DNA of 64,000 nt. Origin: Tricholomella constricta. Taxonomy: Eukaryota; Basidiomycota; Agaricomycetes; Agaricales; Lyophyllaceae. The stretch lies in NCBI GenBank assembly GCA_013368375.1, contig JAACJP010000008.1, forward strand, positions 372,001 through 436,000, given 5' to 3'. The translations under genes were made by a program, and so were the position numbers. Below are positions 1 through 12,386 of this stretch, one piece after another (position 1 is the stretch's first letter; each line of letters begins with the position of its first letter). The notes beneath the pieces were generated by a model. The model made no database searches. It saw nothing but the letters and a program-made list of their open reading frames with translations, and was not told the DNA's origin.

Positions 1-297
1 CATTGCACAATTCTGAATCATGAGCATGCAAGAATATTTGGAGTCAAGGAATGCAATACAACACGTCGACCGGACGCCAGTTTCTGTCGTTCTTGCCTTA
101 ACTGAAGAATCCATACATACCGTCAAGAGAAGCCAATTCCTGCACCGATAGTCCATCGTCGGCCGTCAGACGTGATTGGCACACGGCGACTAATCTGTGA
201 CACCCTGCATTGTATTAAACCATGGAATCTGATAGTCTTTTGTCCCCAATACCCCAGCGTATGCCCCGGGTGTTTTCGGTCCCTGGAACCTCCTCTA

Positions 298-3200
298 ATG
301 AATTCTGGTGCAGATTCTCTCAGTCGCGACCTCCAATCCGACGCTTCCGTCCCTGCTCTCCTCCATTCTCTCCATGAACACCGAAGTTCCGTGCTCAGCC
401 TCGCAGCAAACAAAGAGCACATTTTCTCAGGCAGTCAGAACAAGGACATATCTGTACGCTGTCTCCATACTCTTGCAGATCGTCGCTCATTGTTGTTTAT
501 CAGGTATGGGACAAGAAGACATTCACGCTCAAGCGCACGTTACAAGGCCATACGGGGAGTGTTTTGGCTTTGGAGATAGCAAAGGAAAAGGATTGGCTAT
601 TCAGCTCCTCGGGTATGTTCCATGTATCTGTGTATTTCACGACTGACGCGTTCCAGGGGACAGCACGATAAGAGTATGTCAATAACTGTATTCTATTGCT
701 TCCACGTCTGACGCCTTGTAGATCTGGTGCACAGTCGATCTGATTCCCATCTACGTCCTATACCCTTATCTGGAAACCGGCGCCGGTGACCTCTTCTCCC
801 TCGCATGGTCACCCACCCTACAAACCATCTACATCGGCTGTCAAAACACATCTCTGCAATGGCACGACTTCCATGAATCCATCGCCCCCTCTACTTCTGC
901 TGCCTCTTCCCCATCGCTCCCGCCGTCATCTTGCGCCGACTCCATAGCATTGGGGTCCGGCACGTCTACGCCGTCCACCAGCGCCACAGTCACTCGCAAG
1001 GTCCATAAGTTCTTCGACAGTTACCCACAATACGAGCGTAAGCCCGCTGACATCTTCGCGCGAAATGGCACAGGCGGCACGAGCAGTCCTGACTTTGTAC
1101 ACGAGCTCTGTGCGCCGGTGCAGGGGTATTTAACTATCCTGGCCGGTAACGTAATTGACTCGGCACATTATGGGTACGTATATTGCATGGCGATACTAGA
1201 TGGGAACGACTCAGTGCAGCTTGCAACGGGGAGTGGTGACGAGACTGTGAAGGTATACTCGTGTTTGCAGCTGGCATTCGTTGACTTTATTGATTTTGTC
1301 GTAGTTGTGGGATTGTTTAGAGAACGGGCCGGCACTCATTCATGAATTCGAATGCTCCCATGGCGCGGTTCTTGCCCTTGTCGCTCAGGGCGATACCATA
1401 TACGCCGGATGTCAAGATGGATATGTTCAAGTGCTAGATTTGGAGACAAAGACCCTCGTGAGGACGATCATCGTCCAGGAGGTGGGTGTCATTTCGAGTG
1501 CTTTGGAAACTTGAATTAAGCCTATACCAGTGTGTCGATATATTATCCATGGCCATGATCGACTCAGACTTGTACACCTGCTCCGCAGACGGATGGGTAA
1601 AGGTGACTCCTGTCGCTTTCTTACAGTAGACTTGGCACAATGTCTGATTAACCCCCAGCGTTGGTCCGCGTCTTTCGATTGCATGGCGTCCTGGAAGGGG
1701 CATGACGGAATCGCCCTCTCTTCCATCATCACGTTCCGCAACGGGTCGGCGGATAGTGGTCTTCGCCTCGTTACAGGTGGAAACGATGAATATATCAAGG
1801 TATGAATTCTATAATCCTTCCACATCTGATTTTTACAACGCTCACGTCCATGGAGATCTGGGAGATTACTTCCCCGAAACCACGTAAGGATGTGTCGCAG
1901 TTCGGACAGGCTCATGCGATAGACGGGGTACTCCCCACCGCTGAAAACCTGTCAATCATCGGTATTTCAACTGCCTTCCAACAAGCACAATGTTGTTAAT
2001 TGCGTCGTGGGCCCTCAGATACCATGACATACGCGCTTTCGAAATTTATCTCGATCCCCAGCGTCAGTTCCAGCCCGGCACACACCGAAGACTGCAGGCA
2101 GGCGGCCATATGGCTCAAGAAATGTCTGGGACAGCTGGGCGCACGCGCCTCCTTGGTCAGCATCCTTAATCCTGTCACACCAGGATCTAAATGACGTGTG
2201 GCGGTGTTTTTTCCAGCTCCCAACAGGCGAAAGCAAAAACCCCCTCGTGCTTGGAACTTTCGAAGGGAAAAAAGGCGATCGCCCCAAACCACGGGTCCTA
2301 TTTTATGGGTACGCCCTCTCCATCGCATCTTTCTCCTCAGGGTTCTTATATGTGCTCTCTTACAGTCACTACGACGTGATCCCCGCCCCTGCAGAAGGCT
2401 GGGACTCAGACCCCTTCACGCTTACCGGGCGCAACGGTTACCTTTATGGCCGTGGCGTTACGGACGACAAGGGCCCTATCATCGCGATTGCGTGCGCCGC
2501 GGCTGAGCTGCTATCGCGCCGCGCGTTAGGGCTCGACCTCGTATTCCTCATCGAGGGCGAGGAGGAGTGTGGCAGCCCTGGGTTCGGAGAGGCGGTGCGG
2601 AAGTATAAGGTGTGCTGCGGATGCAACTTTTTCTCATGGACTGAATTTGGGACGCTGATGTCTGGCGGATCGTTGTAGAATGAGATTGGTGATATTGATG
2701 CGATCCTGGTGAGCAATTCGACATGGATTGGAGAGGACAAGCCATGCATTACGTACGGTTTGAGGGGTGTGGTGCATTGCGCACTGGAAGTGGGTAACAT
2801 TACTTGATTTATCTGGAGCTCTGCTAATTATTTCAACAGATATTCAGTGATCTCCCAGATCTCCACTCTGGTATCGAAGGAGGCGCCGTCGTAGAGCCCA
2901 TGTTTGACATGTCAGTTTCTCATTCCCTTCTCCGCCGCTTTATTACTTAATTGAAAGCTCTAGGGTGCGACTGCTTGCGAACCTGACAGACAGCCATCGA
3001 AGAGTCCAGGTCCCCGGCTTCTGTGAGTTACCCAGTCTTATTAAACGCACTCGGCCCATTGTTGTTGCTAGATGATCACGTCCGAGCCCAGACAGAAGAC
3101 GAAAAAGAGCTATACAAGCTCTTGTCTGCTGTGACCCAGCGGCCGGCCGCATCGCTCTCTTCCCGGTGGCGTGAGCCCTCCTTGACGCTCCATACTATCG

Positions 3201-3903
3201 AAATATCTGGGCCCAAAAGTTCGTGCATTCTCCCTAAGGTGGGGCAGCTTACTGACGCGTTATACGTTAGACGCTACTGTCATCCCAGGCCTTGTCAAAT
3301 CACAGATATCCCTGCGCATCGTTCCTGATCAAGACCTGGACACCATCGTAAAGGCGTTATGTGCCCATCTTGAAAGTTCGTTCGAAACATTGCAATCTCC
3401 AAACAAGCTAAAGGTTTCATCCCTTGAACCTGATTCTGAGTTCGTTGCTTATTTCTCATGGTTTCTAGATCAAAGTAGAACATACGGCTGATTGGTGGCT
3501 CGGAAACCTCGATGATCACTGGTTCGAGGCACTGGAGAGCGCAGTTCAGGACGTGTGGGGGGTAGCGCCACTCCGAATCAGAGAAGGAGGAGTAAGTTGA
3601 TGTACTCTTCACCCTCCCCGTAGAATGCTCATGTTCGCCTTTGCAGTCCATCCCATCTGTACCTTACCTAGAAAAGGAGTTCGGTTGTCACGCGCTACAC
3701 CTTCCAATGGGACAAAGCTCGGTAAGTCAAAGTGTTGCAAAGTGGCGAAGACAGCCCACTGATGAGACAAAAATCTCGTCCAGGATCAAGCCCATTTGCC
3801 GAACGAGCGAATGTCGTTGGAGAACCTTCATAAGGGAAAAGTGGTCGTGGAGCAATTCTTGCTCAACATCGCTGAGAAATGCGTACCAAACATGCGTCAG
3901 TAA
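298..3903 (+). CDS. DUG2: DUG2-like WD40 + M20 metallopeptidase, glutathione degradosome subunit
   Basis: Multi-exon gene. The N-terminal half carries WD40-type repeats (SVLSLAANKEHIFSGSQNKD, then a blade with GHTGSVLALEIAKEKDWLFS). The C-terminal half is an M20 di-zinc peptidase. Splicing across about 2307-2366 restores the metal motif GHYDVIPAP, followed by GRGVTDDKGP and EGEEECGSPG, which supply the usual His, Asp and Glu ligands. WD40 plus M20 in one protein is the hallmark of yeast Dug2, which with Dug3 cleaves glutathione in the cytosol. The first clear ATG is at 298; an upstream exon cannot be excluded. The stop at 3901-3903 follows the last exon (VEQFLLNIAEKCVPNMRQ). Introns are short and every junction I checked keeps frame, so the gene looks functional. 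Family assignment is firm; exact exon edges are inferred. Confidence 0.88.
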
Positions 3904-4744
3904 AAATATCTTTCGTACATATGTTGTTTCTACTCCGTCTATGCGCTGCAGTCTGCGTTTCCCTTTCACTGTCCATGTTTTGGTTGCTTTCGTTAACTCG
4001 CTGTGATCGCTCCATATTCTGTATTCAATGTCGTGTTTTAAGCCAACCTCAGATTCACGGAGCCTTTTCCGCAAAAGGCACCTAGAAAACTCGGTCGCAA
4101 ATTCCGACAACGGTGATCAAATCTAAAATTGTGCCCCATATGGTGATCAAGCCGGGGGTTTGGGGCGGAGCGCCTCAACGAGCTGAAGGACACCGGGCCA
4201 AAGGCATGACCGTGCGAGTGCCGCGAAGGCACGGGTCGTAAGCTCGTTCGGAACCTCACGGATTAGTTTATCTGCGTGCAGCGCACTGGAGAGAGCCGAA
4301 ACAAATACGGATGATGGATATAACATTGATCTATGACTACGCCACGCTGACATGACATACTATGATCTAACCTGACCGGACCTTGTTCGCTTCTTGAAAG
4401 GGTCCTTTAACCAACTACTAGCCAGGCGGTTGCTGAAAGCCTTGAGAGTCCGCGCGCTGGGGCGCCAGGCTTACACTACGAATCAGCTGGATCTTGGAAC
4501 GAAGATAAACAGCTTAAACAAGTTCAGACGTAATCCCAAAACCCGTGTATTATGTGGTAGAAATTGACTAGAAGTACAAGGATGAAGATGTGGGTGGTAA
4601 CATTATGTGTAAATGAGAGCTGTGACAATAGGACTAGGTAATACCATAAAACATGCAAAGACAGAAAAATCAGGCCATCACCAAAGCTGTAAAATCCCCT
4701 CGGAACCCAATGCAATGCCTCACTGACAACGACCTCCATATGAA
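3904..4744. other. Convergent intergenic region, no gene recognised
   Basis: This stretch separates the 3' ends of DUG2 (+) and the phytochrome (-). It holds a 68-codon ATG-initiated frame on the minus strand (4147-4353) that I cannot link to any family, and the motif GGTGATCAA occurs twice (about 4112 and 4142). No repeat, RNA gene or conserved domain is visible. Mostly 3' UTR is the simplest reading. Confidence 0.5.
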
Positions 4745-7700
4745 TCACTTTCGCAGCCACCCCCCTGCTTCCCAGCTGCCCTTCGGATGGTAAAGATCTT
4801 GGCGTCTCTGATTATAGTCTGTCACACCCTTGAGGATTTCGCCAAGCCTATGAAAATTGATAGGCTTCAGTATCCAACCATCCATTCCGTAGTTCAAGAG
4901 CTCGTCGTGTTGCCTCTCAAACAGGGATGCAGACACGGCGAAGATAGGTATGCGGCCATTCAGTTGATGTGAAAGCCGTGTTGGTGGTTTCGCAGAAGAT
5001 TCTTCGAACTCTCGAATTTTTCGCGTCGCTTCGAACCCATTAAGGATGGGCATTCTGCTGAAGGAGTCAGGAGAATTCGGGTGCTTGAAAAGGAACTGAC
5101 TGTATATCCATCAAAATAGCGTCGAAGGCTCGATCCGATTGGACCTTGTCGAGACCTTCCTGGCCATTTGTCGTAGTTACGACACTGTGTCCGTCTAGAA
5201 CCAATCTTTTCGCAAGGATCATGCGATTGATGTCGTTGTCCTGATTCAATTTAAGGACGTCAGTCGATCTTGATTACAAACCAGGTTGAAATCGTACCTC
5301 TACGATGAGGATCCTCAGTTGCGGGCGCTCAATAGTCGGCAATACCATTGGCGTGACGAGGTGAGTTCCGGGACACCGCCGGGCCATCGTATTGACCTCA
5401 GAAGCGAAAGTGTCAACTTTCACTGCTTTCATAGGTCGGAGTGCTCCTTCCACGATCTCCACGCTTGTCCTGGAATACGGGTCACACGCTAAGTCCTCTG
5501 ATACAAGCTTGCTAGCGTTGGTGGAGGATGCAGCTGAGTTACAGCTGCTAACCATAGCTTCCACGAGACTGGTAAATTTCTCTGAGTTGCTGGAGCTCCG
5601 CCGGCGGGGATGAACGATAGAACCGGCCTCCGTGGGCCCAGACGAAGGAAACGACGCGGGCGGGGATACCTGGCCTGCAGAGAGCGCAAGAGGAATGAGG
5701 AACGAGAATCGACTGCCCTCGTCAACCTTCGAATCCACACGAAGTTGACCGCCAAGCTGTTCGACAATCCGAGCAACGACGGCAAGGCCAAGGCCTAAAA
5801 CACTTGAGTTATAACCCAAACCACATATAACTCCAAGTGCTGATGGCTTACCAACTCCAGCATACCCAGCGGCTTTCGGTTCGGACGATTCGACCTGCTC
5901 AAACTCTCGAAATATATGTTCGAGCTTTTGGGAAGGGATTCCAACACCCGTATCCGCGACGACAATTTCGACAGCGGTCTGATGGGGACTTCGTAGACCT
6001 TCCGGCTCACGGAAGGGCGTGCAGCTCACTGTTATGGCACCCTTAGTTGTGTATTTTACTGGTTAATTCGGATCAATCAAAGTCTCCAGTGATGGGGAGG
6101 AAACGTACATGAGTTGGCAGTTAGATTTTGAACTACGGTTCGAATTTTAGTTGCATCACCGATGACCGTCCTGGGACTTCCGTCGAGATCTAGATAGAAT
6201 TTGATGTCCCGCCGTTCTGCCTCTTTCCGATAGAGGTGCGTGGCTTTTTCGATGGTTTCGCGGAGGTCGAAGGGTTCGTTAAAGGATGTCTCCTTCCCGC
6301 TTTCAAGCCGAGTCAAATCCTAGAAGAGTGCTTCAGAACAGAGGCGAATTCGTGAACAAAAGACGTACGAGTAGATCATTGATTGTAAATAGCAGACTCT
6401 GAAGGCCAACAAAACAATCATTAGATGGAAAACTGAACCTGATTCACTGTTTTTCGTTACTTTTGATGCCGCGTGAGAACGGCTAAGGTTTTCTCGGGCG
6501 TCTGTATCCAAAGGACCATCCAGCGCCATTTCTAAATAGCTGCAGAGACATGAATATTATCGCCAAGGGCATACCATGAGAGAGTCGCACTTGATAATGT
6601 GGTTTAGAGGCGTTCGAACTATTTGCCCTAGAATGAGATCGATGTACTGCTTTGTGACCGGCTCTGACTCACCCTCATGACTGGCGTTTGAAAGTAAAAG
6701 TTCTGTCAGTTTTGTCGTCTGTAAAGCACTCTCTTTCTGCCTCCAGACTTCTATGAACTAAAAAAAGCGCCGTCAGCACACAAGAAAGATTCCGCCGCTG
6801 CTACCAACTTGCCTTCCCGTAGACCAGAGCCAACACCCCCGCCGTCTCCAGTTGCTCGTCTGTCCATGCTCGGCTTCGACCAGCAACGATCTCCGACCAC
6901 GTCTTGAAAGATTTCCGGGGTTCCAGAGAAGAGCCTGCTTCGCGCCCTTCTTTGTACGGCTTTCCAGCCCATCTAACTTCTCGCGGTTGTCCTTTGCGCA
7001 AAAACGCAATAAAATCCGTGCCTTTGCTCGAAAGGGGAACAAGGAGGAGTCCAGCGATGATTTGGAAACCTTATCATGATTACTAAATGTATGATCAGAT
7101 ATGTAAGAAAACCGGCAAACCTGCTGAGAGCTGAAGATCCGGAAAATCTTTTGCTACGGCTTGCGATGCTTGGATAGTGCTGGAAACCCGTTAATTGATG
7201 TGTAATTTTGGTAAACGATGAACATACTTGAATTTCTTCAACCGCAAATACTCTGCCATGATGAGAATCTCCTGGCCATGCTGATTGGGGCCTAAGATCT
7301 TGGCACCTTCACCGATGACCAGGATGCCAAAATCCGCATCAAACAAGCCTAAAAGATCATCGGCGTTGCTGACAATGTACCCGGTCTAAAAGAAAGTCAT
7401 AAGTCCACATGTCGGTTACATTCCACGCAAAACTACTTGCCGGATGTCGATCAGATACCATGGTGTTGATCTTAAAAAAAGCAATGAATTCGATGAAGTG
7501 AAGATTAAGCCACTTTACGCGCACCATTTTCCGAGTATGCAAGCGCTGCGCATAACTTAATCGCTCAATATTTCTCGATATTGCCTGGCTCAACAGTCGA
7601 AGCATCTGCCTAACAGCGAAAGAAACACGCATGCCACGTGGACCGTACGAATGGCATGTTATGAGGCCCCACAACATGCCAAACGCCATAATTGACTTGA

Positions 7701-10261
7701 TGTTACATCAGGATCATGTTCACAAAACCGCATTACGGCAACACTCACAATCGACATCGAAGCCCGCACACCCATATTAGCGAGATCTGGGTAAAAGTGT
7801 ATCAGTGGATGGAGGAAGACACAAAAAAGGGATGGTGAACTACATTTGATGTGGAGAGGACTCATTGCACGAAGATAACAATGGGTCATGTTCTATAATC
7901 GTCGGGGCACAAACGGTAAGTCGGGCTCGCTCAAGATGCACGGTGGTCTTGACTCACAAGTGGCACCTCAAGGTCCTCTTTGCTCCTGACGACAATGCGA
8001 GCGGTGGGCTGTGAGCGATCATACAGTATCCGCACTTTGTCTAAGCACATTGACACAACAAGGCATTGAGTTTCAGCAAGCTATGGTGGATTAGACTCAC
8101 TGATCGCGTACAGAGCTCTCGCCTTAAATTGAAGGAGTTACAGTAGTCCATATAAGGAGCTCAAGAAGAATGACTCGTACCTGCGCAGGAATGTCGGATG
8201 CAGGGAAATGCAGACCCCTGTATAAATCCTTCGTCTGGCTCCAATCCACAAGCTCAGCCACGACCTGCCCATTCCACGCCTCATCGAACTGATACACCAT
8301 CACGCGATGGAACTGGGTCAGGTCTTTGAGAACTCCCACGACGACCTTCAAGAACATCTCCAGGGAATCCACGGATCCTAGCTGCTCGTTCATCTGGTTC
8401 ATGACAGCAAAGACGTCCATCATGCCAACACCAATGTTTACATTTCCAAATTTCGGTCTCCTGCGCTGCGACCTCCTGCGCGGCGGGCTGGAGGCCGGAT
8501 CTTCTTTCGTAGGAAAAGGAGCGCTGCTGTTTTTCAGCCGTCGCAGGCGCTCCAGAGCTGGAAGAGGCTTAGAGTAGCTGGTTGTACTCTCTAAGATATC
8601 CTCTGTGGACGGAACCCATCCAGCCTCTCCATCCAAACCAGTATCACTGGGCATCGGATCTGACGCAGGTGCCCCGGACGGGCCGTGATTGGATATAAAT
8701 GTTTCACGATTGAGGCCCAGATCAACGGTTACGCTTGTTGAGACGATACTGGAAGGAGACGACGACAATGATGTTCCTCTCCCCGCCGGAAGAGGAGGAT
8801 AAAGAGGGTTTAAGGTGTCCCTCTCCCATTCAAACTCCATGATGATCAAGTCAGAGGTTGGCGATGAAGGATCACTGGAGACCGTCGGTCGATGAATAGC
8901 ACACCAGCATGTCCATGAGCGGCGTCCATTATCCGAATCCCGAGTGCCAGTACCAGGTGCGCCCCATCCTGAGAGCAGGAAGACCTGTGGGCCACAATCG
9001 ATTTCGCTTCCCGAGTCACACAGATATTCGATATTATCCCATAGGAGGTCTGCCTGCGGTTCTGGAAGCGTATCTGTCAGGCATTCAAGGGAAAAGAGAA
9101 AGCGAGGAGAAAGGCCAAGAAGCTCGGTTGAGTTCTAGGAAAACGTTTGAGGCAATTCGTTAGGATTATTGAATCGATGGATATACCTCTGATACTTGTC
9201 GAACAATCAGTGCATCTTCCATCTCCTGGACAGCAATCAACACTCCAAAGCCTTGGACTGCACCAGGGGTGCAAATAGGCTGGAGAAGCGCTTCAACAGA
9301 TTGTTGCATCTTACAAGATGTACACTCTCACCTCATCCTCACACCGTTGCAGAATTCCTTCACGGCCAACGATCACATGGTTCCCGTTCTCGTCCTGCGC
9401 GTGTTCAAACCTGAAGTTGATATGCGGTTCTGAAGTTGTACTGCTCCCGCTGAAATATTCCGAGCTCGAGCCAGAGGCGGTCGAAGACTGATCTGAACCT
9501 GGCACGTTGAGCGATGAATGAACCGATGGCTCTCGGTCGATTGCAGGCGCAGATGGATATTTATCAGGGACTTTTGTGATCATATTCTCGACAACGTTTT
9601 CTTCCGGAGAAGGAGGCACGATTAGAGGAGGAAGGTGGACCAGTCCGTACTCGGATGGATTGAAAGGAAGATCCGCAGGCGAAGACGTGCCATCCTTGGA
9701 AACATCTCCTATATCATGACTTTCGTAATATCTTTCATCGAGAGGATATGAAGACTGGCTCGAGAAAGAACGAGTCAGAGAAGTAAGGGAATCCTCTGCT
9801 GGGTAGTGCCGGAAATTCGGCGAGCCACTGCGACTGGAGCGAGAATGGTACTTGTGGTGGCGATAAAACTGTGCAGAAAAACCTTCGGTGATATTTGGTA
9901 CGTCATGATCTGGAGGTTGACGACGCGACGAAGGACGCGGCGAATTTGAAGCAGATCTCCTCTGAGGACCGTTTATACCATCCTCCGCTCTCCAACTCCT
10001 ATAGCCAGCATGGGCCGTTTCATTCGTCCTGGACAAGGACGTAGTCAGCGTCTGATTCAACAGTGACTTCTCCGGATATAGCGTATTATCGGCATCGTCG
10101 GTTGGCGGCTCGGAAATTGACCATTGATTCTGATCTACGGCAGGCTGAATTCGGCCACTCAAGAGGGATCTGACTGGATAAACATAAGATTGAGAAGAAT
10201 TTCTCGCGATAGAGGCTTGAGGTGCTCCAGATGCATCGGTAGCAGCAGGAAAGTCAGCCAT
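4745..10261 (-). CDS. phy: Fungal phytochrome hybrid histidine kinase
   Basis: Roughly 1,450 residues in many exons. Order: a Ser/Pro-rich disordered N-terminus of about 290 residues; a PAS domain whose start, spliced over the intron at about 9293-9332, reads QRCEDE-PICTPGAVQGFGV and so contains the N-terminal Cys that binds biliverdin in bacterial and fungal phytochromes; a GAF domain with FPASDIPAQ and SPLHIKYLANMG; a PHY domain with the tongue motifs VRWAG and PRKSF; HisKA with the phospho-acceptor His in NASHEVRTPLNHI; HATPase_c with the N-box NLTANSVKYT and the G-box DTGVGIP; and a receiver domain with IVEDNDINR and the phospho-Asp in LMDIQMP. All parts needed for red/far-red signalling are present. 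The start used is the first in-frame ATG (10261). Fungal homologues act in light control of development. Confidence 0.92.
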
Positions 10262-10706
10262 TCTGGCAAATCCCAGACGGGCACCAGTGGCTCCACTGGA
10301 CTGAGCAAGGTTAACTCGGATTTCAAATGGACGACGTTTCAGAAAGGTCACGTGACATCACGAATCTGGTCTCTCGGGCCTCGCCACGCTTACTAGAGCT
10401 CGTTATATGAGTGTAAAATGAATATTAAGGGTGTGGGTTGAGTTCTCGCCTTCGACAGCTCGAGCTGGAAAGGCGACCTCGAGCTTTGGGTCCACTTCTC
10501 CAATTCTTGACAGGCGCGCTTGCCAGGCCTATGGTACTGTAGAGGGATCCATAGTTTGAGATTGTTACTTAAGAGCATCATCAGCTCAGGATAGGCAATA
10601 ATAATATTTGCTACGGGTAACCGTAATAGCCGACGGTAATATTTGCCGCGGCAACGTGATCGAGATCTTCCGTGGACGACAATTTCGCTGAGAAACTTGC
10701 CAGTTC
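10262..10706 (-). promoter_or_regulatory. Upstream region of the phytochrome gene with E-box and short uORF
   Basis: About 445 bp lie between the phytochrome start and the stop of the ABHD12-like gene. The palindrome TCACGTGA sits at 10348-10355, a typical bHLH E-box core. On the minus strand an ATG at 10358 opens an 11-codon frame that ends at 10323, about 60 nt before the main ATG. Whether the transcript begins upstream of this uORF is unknown. Confidence 0.35.
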
Positions 10707-12141
10707 CTAGGTATTCCGTGTGGGACCAACATTGAAAGCGATTCTGACGAAATCTTGCACGCCTTCTTGAACCCCCAGGTAGTCATGACCACCTGCCAAT
10801 GTCTTTACAAATAGAACTTTCCTGCCGTCGCGTTCAAACTCCTGAATTGTCCCAAAGTGTGGTAGCTCTCTGGTTGTGACAATCTCATTCCGCTTTGCCA
10901 TCCATGCTTCACGTTGTTCCCAAAATTTGCTCCACGTATCTTGCGAAATCGACAGACCTTTCGGAAGAGCAAGTGGAGGCAAATATGGTTCGAGAAAAGC
11001 ATCGAAGAGCACCTGTGAATGGGTGAAAGGGATGTCCCAGTCGTCCTCCGCATGTGAAATCAGGACAGAGCCTTTGATTCGCTGCAAAGTATCATCAGTC
11101 GAAGGCCAAAATACGTTGCAAACCCACAAACCGGTACAGCGCTGAGACTATCAAACTTGTGAGTTAAAGCCCAAGTCACCATTTCTACGAAGGCGTGAGC
11201 CAAAAAAATGGTGATGAGGAGATAGTCGACACACCTGGTACATAAGGAATCATGGCCAGCGGTTTCATGAGAGGTACTGCACCAAAGATGTGATATGTGT
11301 TCAACACTTCTCGGATACTTGAGAATGGCTACATGAAGACATGTCAGATCACAGTAACCGACGGGAATGTAACACCGGCTCACCGACAGCAAGACAACAC
11401 CGCGCGACTTGGACCCCTCGTCAGACAGTTGGGCGGCAAGCTGTGACACCACTCCAGTTCCAAGACTGTGTCCAACAAGAAGAATATCTTCCTCCTTGGC
11501 GCCTTGCGCAAGCAGCCAGTCCCACGCTGCTCGTGCATCTCTAACAAGGCCGGGCTCACTCGGTTTACCTGTGCTATCAGCAAAACCCCGATAGTCTATG
11601 GCGAGGACATTAGCACCGAGGCGGGATGAATAGGCCTCATAGTGCAAGATGCGGGCTTTAAATGCTCTCGTAGCAGCGTTTCCGTGGAAGAAGAGGATGG
11701 TAGGGTGGCGCTTAAGCGTCACAGGTATATGGGTATCAAGTGCTGAGGGTATCTCGGGAAGCGACTGATAGTACTGGTCCGAAAGGACAAACCATGCTCC
11801 TAAGATCTCGTTGTCTGCAGTCCTTATGTTGAAGTTCAACGTCTTGTTGGCTGGGAAGGGAAACAGGGCTGAAATATGGTGTTAACAAGTCGGATGGGGA
11901 ACTCACGAGCGAGCCCATACTTCTCAGGAATGTCGAATTTCGCGAAGAAGGGAAGGCGAACTGCATTCAAATATAAAACGCTTGAGGTGTACCTGTTGTA
12001 AGTCTATGCCACGGTCCATGATAAGGAGACGCACTGGGATTGGAAGTATGGTGTTGCTAAAAGGCCAACCAAGCCAACGTACAGGCCGCCGAAGATGACG
12101 AGCCCAAGTCTCGCACGTTCCAGAAAGGTTTTCTCTGACAT
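10707..12141 (-). CDS. ABHD12/ABHD13-like alpha/beta hydrolase (lysophospholipid or monoacylglycerol lipase type)
   Basis: The protein begins MSEKTFLERARLGLVIFGGL, giving a membrane anchor (roughly residues 10-32), followed by a lumenal-type region and an alpha/beta hydrolase fold. The oxyanion segment FFHGNAATRA, the nucleophile elbow VGHSLGTGV (Ser), the acid in SHAEDDWDIP and the catalytic His in AGGHDYLGV form a complete triad. This anchor-plus-hydrolase plan matches ABHD12 and ABHD13 relatives, membrane-bound serine hydrolases of lipids. Introns are short; the start at 12141 is supported by frame continuity over introns near 12020 and 11890. It shares a 245-bp divergent promoter with the BOR1 gene. 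Substrate is inferred only from the family. Confidence 0.82.
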
Positions 12142-12386
12142 TTGAATGCGATAAGCAAGGAGGGAGGCAAAGAGCAAGTTTTGTGACCCTGCGCAGCGCC
12201 TGGGCAGTGGGCTTGTTTAAAGTTGACTGGAACGAGCCACACGAGGCCGAGTCGGTGGTTTCCGAGGTTCACCTCAAACTACTATGAAAAACAACGGTCC
12301 TCCCAGCACACGCTCCACCCTCTTCTAACTAGTCCTTGATGACACTGTAACATTATAATCCTCAACAACGCAACGACCTAGACGGA
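12142..12386. promoter_or_regulatory. Divergent promoter between ABHD12-like and BOR1-like genes
   Basis: This 245-bp gap separates two start codons pointing away from each other, so both promoters must lie here or overlap the 5' UTRs. No TATA-like box was convincing. Confidence 0.45.

Noticed and set aside
10262..10351. Phytochrome start at 10351
   Set aside because: The codon at 10349-10351 on the minus strand is GTG, not ATG; the first in-frame ATG is at 10261.
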